The notes under the pieces were generated by a model. It worked only from the letters and a program-made list of their open reading frames with translations, did not search any database and had not been told where the DNA came from. Source: Anticarsia gemmatalis (Eukaryota > Arthropoda > Insecta > Lepidoptera > Erebidae). From it: a stretch of DNA of 64,000 bases. Both the position numbers and the translations under genes were made by a program. The stretch lies in NCBI RefSeq assembly GCF_050436995.1, contig NC_134767.1, positions 5,456,001-5,520,000 on the forward strand. The letters run 5' to 3'. Shown piece after piece: positions 10,878-24,654 of the stretch. Positions within the stretch are counted from its first letter, which is position 1. Each line of letters starts with the position of its first letter.

Positions 10878-12943
10878 GTTAACTTGGAAACCATCATACT
10901 TTACAAAATCCTACGCCAGAGCCTTGGCATGTACGATTCATGTAGATTATAATTTATAGTTTTGTATATTTCTGAAATAAGTATCCGTTTAAAAAAAGTC
11001 ATCGTCAGCAAGGTCACTGATAATCAAAATTTCCAAGAGCCTTGCATACTAAGGTTTATATTGCGTAAGTAGTTATACTGTATATGTTACTTTACTGAAA
11101 TGTACTGTAACTGTATATTAATTTGTAACCTCATAAAGATTAATCGATTCCAAAGACAGCGTATCCTTAATACCTTGAAGAAGCACTCAAAACACACAAA
11201 TATCGCCACATTTTCATCTAAAACGCGAACTTAATGTTTATTTATAGTTCATACAGATTCTTCGAGCGGAAATTGAAATTACAACTCGAAGCCCTGAGGG
11301 CAACATGTGCTCTAACGTACCCAGTAGTCTCGTACCCTCGATGCCAAATATAAACTTATAAGTAAATCTTTCGGTACATTATCTTGGTAGTTCTGACAAG
11401 GGAAGGGAATTTCATTGCGAGTTCTGCTTTAGTGATTAATTAAGCTTGTGTGTTTGTTTAAGTTGCAATGTTTAGGTTCTAATTGCATATTTATTCTGGG
11501 TTTCTTCGTAATGATCATTTTGGAAACATAAAAGTATGACTTTAAGCATTTTAGCGACACAAAAAGAATTAAACAATTAATTTCATATATTAATACGATT
11601 AATCGTGATATTTCTTTAAGTCTTTCTTATTTACGAGGCTATTTGTAATCATATTAAGATGGTTCGCCCATTAAGCAACTAATACGTGAATACAACGTCT
11701 ACGAATAAGCTTATTGGAAATTTGACGATTGATTTGAAATTTATATTTTCATTCTTTATTTTTATACCCACTTCAGGATAGGTATTTTCCCTAGATTTCC
11801 AGAACTTTCGGTCATATCCTCGGCTATCCATCTAGGAATACCGACTATCTTATGACACTAGTTCTTATGACAACTTTAAGTCATCTCTCTGGATGAATCG
11901 TAGGACGGCAGGAAAACGTATCTTTCTCTGCTCTTAAACAAAATCAAGGCCAAAATACCCTTACAGCCTTTTAAACTTCATATTAACAGAACAACATAGA
12001 AAATAAATTTCACTTGTCTCCCCAAAACTATTTTAATTAGACGTATGGCTCCACCCGCATGGCGAAGTCACTTTCTAACTACAAGTATTAATAAGAGATA
12101 TAACATGACATTAGGATTTTGATTAACCGCATTTCGCCTTGTATTCCACGTACAATACTTATGAATATATTATAAGATTCAATGGAAGGGGTGAGGGCGT
12201 ACTATTTAGTAGAACGCAAGCGTGGTTGTGCGGACTGAATGTTGACTGTAGGTTAATTCGTCTTTAGCTTAATCCGTTAACATTAATAAATAAATGAAAT
12301 ACACTTACGTTTCGCTGTCAACAATGTTAGTCCCGTTTAGCCTAATGTTATTTACAAATCACCTTACCTTATTACCCGGGCAACTATTGAGAATATCGTC
12401 ATAGGAATCAGATAGGATCAATAGCGCTTCTGTGACCTGAGAATTGAAACCGAGACCTTTGATCAGCAGCGTTAATCAGTTAATTCAAAATAGGTAATGT
12501 GCGTTATCTATTTACGTTTGATGATAAGCTGCTTAAAAGTTTATTTTCTATTTAGTTTAAAACGAGTAGAATAGGTACACTTGACAGTTAGAAACACAAC
12601 TTGAATACTGTCAAGAAGCAAACGAAATGAAAAAAGCCAATTATACAAGATAACAAAACTATCTTAATTAAATGTAATAATTAGTCATAATATTTTTGGC
12701 CCACTAAAAACTAATACGCTTACCTAAAAACCTTTTAGACCGTATTACTCCAGTTGTCTCCATTTCTTACATATTCAAACAACTTTTACTTGATAACTAT
12801 TCACCGTAAGTTGTGTTATATAAATTCATGTTTTCGCTATACGAAAAAATCTCTAGGCGACAATTTGTTCACGTGCCTACATATTTCACAAGTATGTTTC
12901 AGAATTCTGAATGGGACTGCTATATTTTCATGAATTTATGTTA
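10878..12943. other. Intergenic, repeat fragments only
   Basis: No gene is supported. Bases about 12290-12350 (AATACACTTACGTTTCGC...CAATGTTAGTCCC) resemble bases about 17215-17260, a decayed dispersed repeat. Bases about 12430-12475 (ATTGAAACCGAGACC) look like a worn tRNA-type SINE head. Confidence 0.35.
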
Positions 12944-13248
12944 TCTATACTATATACTATTATACTATATAATATTATAAAGCTGAAGAGTTTGTTTGTT
13001 TGTTTGTTTGTTTGTTTGTTTGTTTGTTTGTTTGTTTGTTTGAACGCGCTAATCTCAGGAACTACCGGTCCGATTTGAAAAATTCTTTCAGTGTTAGATA
13101 GCCCATTTATCGAGGAAGGTTATAGGCTATATATCATCACGCTACAACCAATAGGAGCTGAGTACCAGTAAAAAATGTTACGAAAACGGAGAAAATTTTG
13201 ACCAATTCCCTCTTATGTGACGCAAGCGAAGTTGCGCGGGTCAGCTAG
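12944..13248 (+). mobile_element. Non-autonomous Helitron, family B, with TTTG microsatellite
   Basis: It probably starts TCTATACTATATAC after an A and ends with the hairpin CGCAAGCGAAGTTGCG followed by CGGGTCAGCTAG and then T, which is standard Helitron 3' structure. The interior carries the AACGCGCTAATCTCAGG and AGATAGCCCATTTATCG blocks shared with the copies at 24655-24893 (minus) and 55275-55521. The ORF on the minus strand at 13213-13494 begins outside it and is rejected. Confidence 0.8.
12991..13042. repeat. (TTTG)13 microsatellite
   Basis: Thirteen uninterrupted TTTG units lie inside the Helitron at the position where the other copies have about four to six units. Confidence 0.95.
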
Positions 13249-16200
13249 TGTTATATGAAATTGATACAGTGTTTGTCTAGTATTTAAATTTGAAACAATA
13301 GGAAAGTATTTACGTATAGTATTTTGCTTCTTTTCAAAAGTTAAGTTCGTAATTAGAGTCGGATTCGCACACGACTTGAACTCAAGCTCTGTACCGTTAA
13401 AAACAGCTACAGTCGTATTGATACATGACCCCACTTTAATATTTATTGTATTCTGTTTTTTGTATTTGTCGTTATAGCGGAGACTGACGTACATAATTTC
13501 TGATCAACTGACTAGTTACTAGTTATATCGGTTCATTAGCTATAGGCAGGTGATACACGGATAGACAGACAGACAGACAGACGGACAGTAGAGTCTTAGT
13601 TACAGTGTAAAAACATAGTTGTTTGACCAGTGCTAGAACACAATAATAAATATTATAAAAAAGTCTAACAAAAGCCGTTCCAAATATATTAACATCAATA
13701 TAAAATTACGAATTCACAAAGCAATCTTCATCCTTTCAGGCGTTTCCGTTCTCCATACATCAGGGGTCGAGGCATTATACACATACCACGTCGTCTCCTC
13801 ATGTCTCTTTATGAGATGAATATTAAGCGACAAGGGATATTTACAAGGAAATAAAAACGTAGAGCCGTTATTTTACTTTATTGTGAACATTTGCGGTGTA
13901 AAAACTCTAAGTAGCGAGTGTGTTCAAGTGTTGTTTTGCTACTGAATTTTATATGCGAATACTACGAATGCATTTTGTTGATCTGAATATTTTATCGTTG
14001 TGGTTTTTTGACCTAGATTTTTTTAAATTGCGAAGACTTTACGGTTATAAATATTGAAGTAATATAGATGGAGACAATTTCAAATATAATGTTATAAGAA
14101 CTTAAAAATGATATCTATATATGGAACATTTTCTATAGAGAAAGTAGCCGTACCAAAATTGTTTCTTATGTCGCTCAAAAAAATTGTCCGCATTTTAGCA
14201 GTGCATGATTGTATTGATTCCTCATCTTTGAATACCCTTTAGTCAGTTCAAATCCTGGTTGAGACAGGACTTGTATTTTCCTAAGATGTGTTTTTTTGTG
14301 ATTTCTAATTTGTCCTAGTTGTTATTTTCATGCATAAAATTGTTCCGTAGCTTTAAAAGAAACTCGAATAGTTTGCAAACAAATCTCCTATTATTTTTCT
14401 CCTGTGCTCTCTAAATCTACGTACGAACGTGTGAACATCACAAATCCTCCGAATGACATATTGAAATGACCTCGGGCAAGCGTCAATTTCAATAATAATA
14501 GTTCAGGCTGCCTTGCGTTACAATTTATGATGTACTTATTGCAGTATTCAGTTTGAACTTTAGTGCTGAACTATTGAAAATAGGTGTATAATTTATTGTT
14601 CTTTTAAAGTGATAGTCTAGTAGTAAAGTTATAGATGGCTAATTTAAGCTTAGTTTTATTTAAAGAGTGTTGGGCTACTAGACCGTAAGTGGCTGGTAGT
14701 ATTTACTAATAGATTAAAAAAGTCTTAATAACAGGTTTTTAAACTCACGACAGCTTGTATTTGTACATATTGCATGCGGATAAATTTCATGTCTAATTAA
14801 ATATCAAATGCTGGCTGTAACATAACATTTGTTTATATCAAAATAATGACCCCTGGTCTTGCTATTGAAGATATTAGTGCTCACTCTTATGGTGTTTATG
14901 AAGGGGTACGTACTTTCTAAAAGGGTACATCTTACAATTTAAAGACATAAACATATACCCTTTTAAAATTGCACATTCAATTATACATCTTGTCTATCTC
15001 TTCCAGAAACCAAACACGATTTCATAACACATTTTGATGAGAATGTATCGTGAACACACAATTCAAACTTGAACAATTAGACCTCTCGTAACCGCATACA
15101 AGGTCTTAAGATTAAAACTAACTCTCCACTGTAAATAGGTAGTTTCGCTTACAAAGGGAACTAACTTATTAGTTTGAACTTGGCATTGAAGTCAAACAAA
15201 CAAATATGGATCATGTCCCTATAGACTCCTGATAAGATTTATTATTTATCATCATTTTGTTACGTTACTTAGCAATAAAAACCGCTTGACACCAGACGAC
15301 AAAATGCAATATTTAGCGTTCTATTTTCCCAGCCAAGCATCGAACTGAATCCTTGTTGAAGATAAGTTGGAACAATAAGAGCAGCCTGATCATATGCAAC
15401 TTTTCAGTAGAACAAGCATTCTACCTTCGAATGCCTTTCGTTTCAACGCAGGATATACTGGCGGTGCCCACAGGCGTGTGTTTTTTGCGTAAATTCCCTG
15501 TTGTATATAACAATCAACATAAAATGCGAAGGTTTAAAACAAGGAAGAAGGTTACAACTTTCGTTGTAGGTACTAATTATAAATACTAAGCATTTTGTAA
15601 GTGATTGTTTTTTAGTTCTAGCTTGGCCAAAAATAACTACTGATTTGTTACTCACTTCCATGAAACTAAAATATACCAAAAAAATCCTTTACAAACGTAT
15701 TTTCATCTCATTAATTAACAAAGCTTTTCTTAACAAGTAGCCACAAATTAGAACAAAGCATTACATCAAATTAATCTGCGTTAAGCCTTGTTGGCACTCT
15801 CCACAAACTAAAATCTCCTATTTGCATCGCACCGCAGTTAAATCGGTTTATCTTCTGCCCCGTTTAAGACGCAAACGGCGGACTTCTTGAAATGGTATGT
15901 TGATAAAATTGAAAATTGTATTACTTTGAAATGAATGAATCTGCTGCGATGTCGAGTCTTGAAGTTGAAACTTGAGTTTCTGTGAACTTTATGAAAATAT
16001 GTAAGTTTTTAGTTTACCATCCGCAATTATATTTAGTTTTGGTTATTAAAGTGTATTTAACTATGTATTTACCATTGAGTTTTCATAGTATAATCTATGT
16101 ATGTTATAAAAAGTAAGTACGTGTAATCCAAACTTATGTTGAATGTAAAAGCATTAAAGCGCACATGCTTCGGTTTTGTGAAATAAGATTCTTAATTCGT

Positions 16201-18899
16201 ATTCACCAAATTTAGTGTCGGCGATTCTAAATATGCTTTCTGAAAGTGCCCTTTTTTTAAAAGCCTTGTAAAAATGTATTATTGAACCATTCTCAACTCA
16301 TATTGTCATTGATAAGTCCAGATGAAAATGTCGAAATAACTTACCTTTGAAAGATGAAGTACTAGAAAATTCGTAAAAAGACAAAGATACACCGCCATCT
16401 GGGTAATTATTCATGTAAATGTGAAAACTTTGCGACGAATCTCTAAACGTAGGGGTCATGACCTTGTCAAAACTTTGCACAGATTAAAAAAAACACTTAT
16501 ATGAAAACGTTTTTATTCTATATAAACTGATTAACCCTGCTGTACTTTGCAAGAATCATATGATAAGTTGTGATTATTCTGCTCTTATTAACAGGTCGAT
16601 AAAAATTTAATGATTACCAATACGATTATAATTTTTATTACACAAATTAAAATGCAATTAATACTCTAATAAATAAACTAGTAACTTTAACTTATCTGAA
16701 AAACGGTAAGTAAGTCGTCGGATCTTTAATTGTAATTCAGAATAGTCTCGCATGGATCTTTGTGTACCCAGTATATTAAAAATACATACCTAAGCTTATA
16801 CACTCTAAAGATACATACCTATACATACAAAGTAATACATTCACAACAACGTTTTGTTTTTTCTCCGAAAACTTGTCAACATAAACTAAAGCACTATTTT
16901 TTACACATCCCAAAGGAATACAAATCAGTCACCACTCTGCATACCTATCGCGAAGTTCTCGCTCCTCGGTGACCTCCAAACTTGTAAGATCTAAGGCAAT
17001 AAATCGCTCAAGACTTTGACAATCGTATTTGACCGCTAACAATTTACGTGAAACCTGCTGACGTTGTTAGTTCACCTTGTTACGTTTTAATTATGATAAT
17101 GTAGATCAGTCTTGACAAGGAGTGATAGCGTATATGTTTATGTAATAGTATATAAAATCGAGATACAGACGTACATATAAATACTCATATGCCCGTAGGT
17201 GTAGGCAGTGGGTGTACGCAATACACTAACGTTTCGCCATTAAAAATGTTAGTTTTATGTATCAGGGGGTCTACATGTTCTCTCTACGCGATGATGCAAA
17301 AGCGATAAAAATTTTCATTGCATTTTTTTTTAGTTAACGTTAAAACGTTTAATTTAAAGTCACCTACCGACCTGCGTACGTTACGTTTTCTTTGAACAAA
17401 AAGATCCTTATAGATTTCTCCTGATTTATTTATAAAGCTTTACCTTTCTTCAGTCGAAACCCTTTTCGGCGTCCATGATCGTTGGCAGAAGGAACTGGTA
17501 CAGACAAAAATAACACTAGTATCCAGATTTTTTGCCATAAAAATGCTAATTATCTATCAAACAAAAGTGGAACTAAATTACTTAACAAAGTACAAAGCCT
17601 ATATTTAAGACATATGTATCTATAGTCTATATAGTCTAGACTCTAGACGGTCTTCGTCCTGACATAGTAAACCTAATAACTAAAACCTGACAGAAACCGC
17701 ATATTTATGTACATCCCTAACGGGCCGAATTCTCGGTGTTGATTCTGAACAGGAGTTGCCAACCTTTGGCAGGCGGGCGCAAATCAAATCAATAGACACG
17801 GCAAGCAAACATTTTTCAATATTTCCCGCGAAAATATTCCACGAGGTGTTCTCGACGGTCTTCCAGATTATAGAATAACAGTTACACGGAGTGGCTTTAT
17901 AATATTCGATTGCTTTTTTTTTCAGATCTACTTTGTTAATATGTGGCAGTTTGGATGTTAGTATTGATGTTACGCAATCAGGCTAAATCTACTAAATTGA
18001 TTGTGATCCAATTTTTTTATTAACTGTATCTTTTGAAATCTTGACAATTTTTTTGTCAAATTACCGTACTTTTATCTTTGATCAGAGTAACAAATCAGAG
18101 TACAAATCATGCAGTTTTTACTTCTATCCAAGTCACATTAAGTACCTACATTACCTCTAGATTCCAAAAACAAGTAGGTACACATTCTTCTGCACCATGT
18201 CACATGCATAACATAAAATGCAACTTCGATAAGGTCACATCTCTTATACCTTTGTAGTATAAGATGCACCCTTGTCAAAATTACATGAACTAACATAAAA
18301 CTACGAAGTTCATCTCCTTATCTCTCTATGTTCGTAGTGGCAATCATGTATGTGTACTAGTTGACACTCTGGTTATTTTTATTCCGAGTCTCCACTTCTG
18401 TTTATTTTGAGGCGAGGATCGTTCCCTTGATTTTGTCTTGTAAATATTATGTTCCAGAATTCGAAGTTTGTAAAGTTTTATGTTAAACAATTTATACCAA
18501 GAATATTTATTATACAATGTGGCACAGAAAATTATTTTGATGCTTAACTAAATGTTTTGCAGAAACACTAATACACCTATACAAACACTAAAACTACATA
18601 AATGTAATGAAACAATTACGTCTCATGGGGAACTTCGGAATAAACCAAATCAAGACATTAAATCATTGTTATAAACCCGACTGTTACTGGTAAATCATGG
18701 ATAAAAAACCATAATCAAGCTCCACATTAATACACATGGATCTATTTTTAATCTGTAGGTACGGAAAGAAAATGTGTTACAATTTTTCCATAGGTTGAAA
18801 CTTTCTGCAAATTTCGTAAGAAAATCTATCAATGATATCGTAAGGTTTCGACCGACCTTATACTGAAATACTATGATAATTAGATTACCTTGTTAATAA
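13249..18899. other. Intergenic, few repeats
   Basis: No gene is supported in this 5.6 kb. There is a short GACA/GACG microsatellite at 13560-13585. A worn tRNA-type head may lie at about 14230-14280 (GTTCAAATCCTGG). A CACTAACGTTTCGCC repeat fragment lies at 17215-17260. ORFs up to 78 codons at 15353-15679, on both strands, are not recognisable. Confidence 0.4.
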
Positions 18900-19098
18900 C
18901 TAGCTGACCCGGCAAACGTTGTTGTGCCATATAAATTTTAAAAAAAATTGTGTCACTTAGGGTATGAAAAATGAAAAATAGATGTTGGCCGATTCTCAGA
19001 CCTACTCAATATGCTCACAAAATTTCATGAGAATCGGTCAAGCCGTTTCGGAGGAGTATGGCAACGAAAACTGTGACGCGAGAATTTTATATATTAGA
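18900..19098 (-). mobile_element. Short non-autonomous Helitron, family A
   Basis: On the minus strand it begins TCTAATATATAAAATTCTCG after an A and ends AACGTTTGCCGGGTCAGCTAG-like before a T. It shares the CGAAACGGCTTGACC and GAATCGGCCAACATC (minus strand) blocks with 6422-6573. At 199 bp it has no coding capacity. Confidence 0.85.
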
Positions 19099-19615
19099 TA
19101 GTATAGCACAGCATTAAATATCAAAATAAAATAAGTTATTTCGCGGCTTATTGAACGTTACAATATTTCCATTCAAGTATTCACAAATCATGTGCATTTG
19201 ATCCATCGGTCATGTCAAATGAAACAAGTAAATTAAATTGTCAGTTCTCATTTCAACTGAAATATATAATATTTTAATAAATAAACAATTCTTTATCGTT
19301 TTCGAAGAATTGAATAAAACGTGGTTTAATGATTCTGTTGATTATATTAAATTTGCCTCAGTATTATTTTTAATTAATAAAACTTTATTTATTTATAGTA
19401 AAACAAAAAATACAAATGCAATTTTAATTATTAATTAAATGCAAATTAAAATATTTAGTTTTCAATCAACTGACTTTCTGGTATCGATTAACATAATGTA
19501 TAAAATTGATAGATTTTAAAAAAATAATGAGTATAAAACTGACTCCGATGATGTGTAATTTCGATTATAAGATATAGACAGCGTTTTCCCCTCACCTTTG
19601 GAACAAGTGATAAGG

Positions 19616-19735
19616 ATTTCTAATACACAAATAACTTCAAAAAGTCATTGGTGTGTTTGCCTCAAATACGAACCCTAGACCACTTGCATGAGGTGCAACT
19701 TAAACCACTCGGCTATCAGTGCTCTTTCGCCTATC
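19616..19735 (-). mobile_element. tRNA-derived SINE, family 1
   Basis: The minus strand reads AGCACTGATAGCCGAGTGG (A-box-like), then GGTCTAGGGTTCGTATTTG (worn B box), then ATGACTTTTTGAAGTTAT and TGTGTATTAGAA-like tail sequence. The same family occurs at 42342-42466. It resembles the Helicoverpa HaSE type of SINE from memory. Confidence 0.7.
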
Positions 19736-19789
19736 ACTGCACTACATAAACATACACTGCAAGTTGGATAAAAGCTTTGAAAAGTAAAC

Positions 19790-20008
19790 AAGGCAACTTT
19801 TTTTTTAAAGTCATCTCCCGCACTAAGAATTGCTCTTGTGTCGCGGGGACTTTTACAAACATACAAACAACGGACACAAGGCACAACCAGACCCGAAACA
19901 ATTATTTGTGGATCGCACAAATAATTGTCCCGTGTGGGAATCGAACCCTCGACCTCCCGACACAGAGGGATCGGCGTGGCGCCCTAAACCACTGCGCCAC
20001 GGAGGCAG
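19790..20008 (-). mobile_element. tRNA-derived SINE, family 2
   Basis: The minus strand starts GACTGCCTCCGTGGCGCAG (A box), then GGGTTCGATTCCCACACGG (B box), then ACAATTATTTGTGCG and a body with TTTCGGGTCTGGTTGTGCC. The pol III promoter boxes are well preserved. A related copy lies at 61549-61725 and a worn one at about 59510-59600. The ORFs at 19675-20084 on both strands are artefacts of this element. Confidence 0.8.
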
Positions 20009-23000
20009 TCAAAAGTCTAAACGATGTAAAGATTACGCCATACTACACACAAAATTACATTTAGATTTAAAAATATTGAATTGATATCCTATAAATCAAC
20101 TTAGTTTTTCAAGTAAATATATCAGTGAAACATAAGTTAGTAGTAAGTCATACAGTCATATATTAGTACAAGTTTTTGAAAGTGAAGTAGAAAAACTTAT
20201 CAAAGTCAGACATACTTAAAAAACTTGTGCCTAAGTATTTCTTTGATTTATTTCGAATTTCTTTTTTGACTAGGATTCAAAAGTTCTCCAAATACGTCTT
20301 ATAAATTGACATACATTAACTAAACAAGATTAAGACAAAAATAAAAGATTTAAATTTAATCGCCATCGATTCAATGCGCTGTGAGTAATAATTACTTTAC
20401 CTTTAACTTTATACTAAAGCTCTTAGTTTATTCTCAAATGGAAAATAATGATTTCTTTTTTTGTTTTTAATTTATATACTTTCCAATATATTAGCAAATG
20501 TTATTGTTTTTTAACATGTTGAATGATGTTGCCGTCCAAAAAATGATGCTTATAAATATCGATACCTAACTAACCTTTAACTATTTATTAGTCTTTAAGT
20601 TTTCCCAATATCCAAATATTTAAGTATAGAATATAACAGGATAAATTCCTATCACACAGAAAATAGAAGCCTTAACAGATTTTAACCATCACCCATTCGT
20701 ATTTCTACTACAAAGTAACCCTATTAGTATCCAGTACGCAACCTTTATCGCTGAAAAAGCCTACCGAAGTGAATTTTAGCGCTGGCAACAGTTTTTAGTC
20801 ACTTGTACAGTCACGCGCAGTACTGCGCACGTCTGAATACATTACCTGTTCTGTTTTACTAACACGATTCGAGGCAATGTGTCGAATAGCTAGGATAAAA
20901 GGCGAAACACTTTTGATTGTGACTATACCCTTTTGTTAGGTTTTAAGTTTCTACAATTGTTTTGTTATATGGTAGAATTTTATAAATTCATATATTTTTT
21001 TGTCGGCAGTTATCCGTTAGAAGTCCCGAAACGATACTTAGTGGACGTTTGGCATAGTCCGTCCCTCATTCCAGGAGGAAACCTTTACCCAGCAGTAGAG
21101 CAGTAATAGGTAAATACATAGTCTACATAATGTATTATTCTATTTGGGCCTATATACATATATTTGGGCCTGGAACCTTAAACACGTGTCAAAATTCGAA
21201 CTTAAACACACTAATACTTCCGCAACCCAAATGGCTCACCAATATCCTAAATCTATTGGTCAATTCACACTACTTGCTGGTAAAGTATAAAATAATATTC
21301 TAAATCATTTCAGTAATATATAAATTTAGTTCAATAATATCAATTTTAGTCACAAACGAATTTTTTACTCACTTTATGGAACTAGTAATGATAAGTATAG
21401 ATAAAGGAGTTCCTTCAAATCCTTAAAATTAGTAAAACACTGAAAAGAACAAGAAATGTAATCAACAAACAGTCACAACTAATGAAACTAAACAAGTTCA
21501 TTCAATCAATCACTCACTAATCCTTTTCAATTCATTCGTTCACGGTCAGTATCTCGTTCAAACTTTAAGTGGGCCACTCGTGTTCTAAATTCAAAATTTC
21601 GTAGATAAACCCAAAAGCTTATCTTGTTGGATTAGTATTAATCCAGAGTTTGTAGACAGGCTGTTATCGACTTTGCGAGTTTTCAACACTGTTTTCTTTT
21701 TAATATCGGACGTGATGTTTTAAAAGTTGCCAACTATTTGTTTAATATCCGTAATACTTTTAACGTGATTTTATCGAGGGATTTTTTGTTCACGTTTTTT
21801 TTAGAGTTCCGTACCCAAATGGTAAAACGGGACCCTATTACAAAGCCTCTGCTGTCTGTTTGTCCGTCTGTCTAACTGTCTGTCTGTCTCCAGGCTGTAT
21901 CTAATAAACCGTCATAGCTAGAAAGCTGAAAATTTCACAAATTATGTATTTCCCTTGCTGCTATACCTACAAATAATAAAATTTAAAAAAACAGGGATCT
22001 CCATACAATAAACGTGGTTTTTCGTATTTTTTTCGCTCAATATTAAAAACTGCAACAGATTTTCTATTATAGATGATAATACAGAAACCTTCATGCGCTT
22101 GTCCGTCTCGCACTTATCTGGTTTTTTATTTATATTGAAGGTTGTCTTCTGAAGCATGTTATTGCGGAGGACGTTGACTGACTTGAGGTTCGATAATTAA
22201 ACGGATTCCCTGAAAACGTAGAGCTAAAAGACAAATTATGTTACCTTGAACATTTACATTTTTTTGCTTGTAAATGTCGGTAATAATGTGGGTAAATAAA
22301 TAAATAATAGGACAGTCTTCAATGTTTGTAGAAGAGTTCGAGTACATTAACTAACGCACACATTTCAACATACATTAGCGGCCGTAAACTAAGAAGCGGG
22401 AAACTTAAGAAAAAGGCCTTATTTGGGTTACCCACCTAAGTTCTTTATTTTTCCATGGTAGCCTTTTTGACAATTGATTTTTGTTTTCTATGTTTTCATA
22501 TCGTACCTTAACCTATTTCTATACCTAACTTCAATACTTTTTTTGGGCTTACAGAACCAAAAAGACACATTCAAGTCATTATTTATGAACAAGACCCCTA
22601 TCCAATGATTTACATCTGTATACGAAACATCTTTTTTCTATGTTTGTACCCGACAAACATATCCTGTACCTGTAGACCTTTATCAAAAGATCCGTTTCCC
22701 TTCTCACAACGGCCGGTTTATTCCAAACTCAATATAAAAAACCTCCTCAATCTTATTGTGAACCAATAAACTATTTATATTGCACTTAACAAATAAAACG
22801 TACGTGTCCATTCATGTTTGTGTCTGAATTGCTTAGGGCCTTAAGGGTCGGCTTGCCCTTCAATGGCCACCAAATAATGAGACCCCTGGAAAAAGGAAAA
22901 TCTTGCTCCGATTCGAACTCCCTGTTAAATCGAAAAAGATATTTTGAAGCTTCAAATACGTTTAGTTACGGTCTGAGGAAATTTAGTTCAGATATCTGGG

Positions 23001-23776
23001 GGAATTTGACGATGGTTTTTTCTTAGATTTCTGGGAAAATACCTATATGAGAACAGATGCCGAAATATAATATGCCAAGAACAATACAAAGCTGTTTAAA
23101 AGTTCACATGCTTATTGAATATATTAGCCAAAAACTGTAATAAAATTTAAAACTTAAAAAGCAAATGTAACAATATAATAGCTCAAATTACTGTAAATAT
23201 ACTCTACAATTTGTCGTAAAAAAACATACAACCACTATTTCATTAGAAATTCTTTATAACATACTGTTTGTCTTTGCAAGAAATCTTCTTTTAGCTGTAG
23301 ACTTATTTTACAAATCCCATCAATGGGCCACAGTCTAAAACAATATCCAAGTATTAATTCAACAACATGATACACCACTTACAACACATAAAACCACGTC
23401 TCATAACGAAATAATTACAAAACTTCCCTTGAAAAGTGAGATCGCTCCCGAAAAATTCATTTCGAACCGTGACTCGGCACTTCCCTTTACATCCAATAAC
23501 TCTGTCAATATGCCACACAATACACTGTGATATGTTTTTGGGAACATTTTTGTAAATATATATAGTATGCATAATAACATTAAAGTAGCATGTAGTGTAA
23601 CACTATGTAGATAGATACCAACTACTTTAGTTGGAAGTGCAACGAAAGTTTGCACTTTTTACGATTTTTGTTTTGATAATATTACGGAAATAAAAGCTGT
23701 CGGCTAAAAGTGATGTGATTACAAAAGCACTATAGAATATAAAACACTTCGAAAGCTACTCAAGGCGCTATCAAAA
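20009..23776. other. Intergenic, repeat fragments only
   Basis: No gene is supported. Bases 21055-21113 are a LINE-tail fragment (GGAGGAAACC...CCCAGCAGTAGAGCAGTAA). Bases 21802-21970 are a recognised repeat, listed separately. The ORFs at 21942-22347 and 23354-23655 show no domain. Confidence 0.4.
21802..21970 (+). repeat. Dispersed repeat with AGAGTTCCGTACCC start
   Basis: The blocks AGAGTTCCGTACCC, AAACGGGACCCTATTAC, a TGTCTGTTTGTCCGTC run, CAGGCTGTATCTAATAAACCG-like sequence and AATTTCACAAATTATGTAT match an abundant repeat known from lepidopteran genomes. Its class is not certain to me. Confidence 0.55.
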
Positions 23777-23970
23777 TAAGGGCTCTTTCAATTTAGACGT
23801 TTCGTGTCGTACGGCTGCCGCACGTTAACCGTGCCGCTGGTTATAGCCCGCTGCCGTACCGCTGCGGTACGTTAGCCGTCCGACACCAAACGCCTAAATT
23901 GAAAGCGTATCTGACTGCCGTGCGTTTGTATGTTAGTGTTGTTTTAAATTCATGTGACAGCAGTGTAGCC

Positions 23971-24243
23971 ATGGACTCTGACGAAGAAACATTACTGTTA
24001 GTGCTCCTGTTAAAAAATATCAAACAGAAACAAAAACGCCGCGCCCGTAAAAGAACAGTACCGATGTTTTCATTAACATGTAATTTTGGTGATTTCCATA
24101 TTCTTTATCCTAGGTTAAAACAAGACCCAAGCAAATATTTTAATTACTTAAGAATGTCAAGAGAATGTTTCTACGAATTACTCAATAATTCAATTTCATT
24201 TATAAATTCTTCCACGTCTATATCATCCATTTTAAGCAAATAA
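23971..24243 (+). pseudogene. HARBI1-like transposase, N-terminal fragment
   Basis: The 90-codon ORF starts at ATG in GCCATGG with an acidic MDSDEE, then a leucine run, then a basic KQKRRARKR block. It is followed by FHILYPRLKQDPSKYF and YLRMSRECFYELLN, which fits the usual YFRMSxxxFxELL region of insect PIF/Harbinger transposases (residues about 48-76). The frame then ends after a Ser-rich tail. The HTH-to-DDE nuclease region that should follow for another 250 or so residues is absent, so this is a truncated, non-functional transposase. It belongs to the element and is not a host gene. Confidence 0.65.
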
Positions 24244-24654
24244 TAAACATGAAAATTCAATGAAAGGACTATGCAAAAAATCGTCCCATATCATCAACAG
24301 ATGCCAAACATATCTCATTAAATACATCTCGACATTATGATTATTTTTTACTATGGCGACATCACTGTAGGATATGGGGTTATCGTGCAATAAAAAAAAT
24401 ATGTTATACTTATACAGTTTTATTAAGTATTAAGAACTGAATTAAAAATGTACTATTTAACTAAAAAAACTCGAGAGAGAACAGCCGTAAGACGTACTTT
24501 ACCCTCCCTCCTTGCCCCGTAACCCCGACCGCACCCTTTCGACGCCTGCGCCCGCGCACCTCCCTCAGTCGGCATAATATATAACAGGGGCGCGTACGGT
24601 TGGAAGTTGTGTCCATATAATATGGTATACTAGCTGTATCAATTATATGGTATA

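Noticed and set aside
13213..13494. 93-codon minus-strand ORF
   Set aside because: It begins in unique DNA and ends within the Helitron 3' end. No known domain is present.
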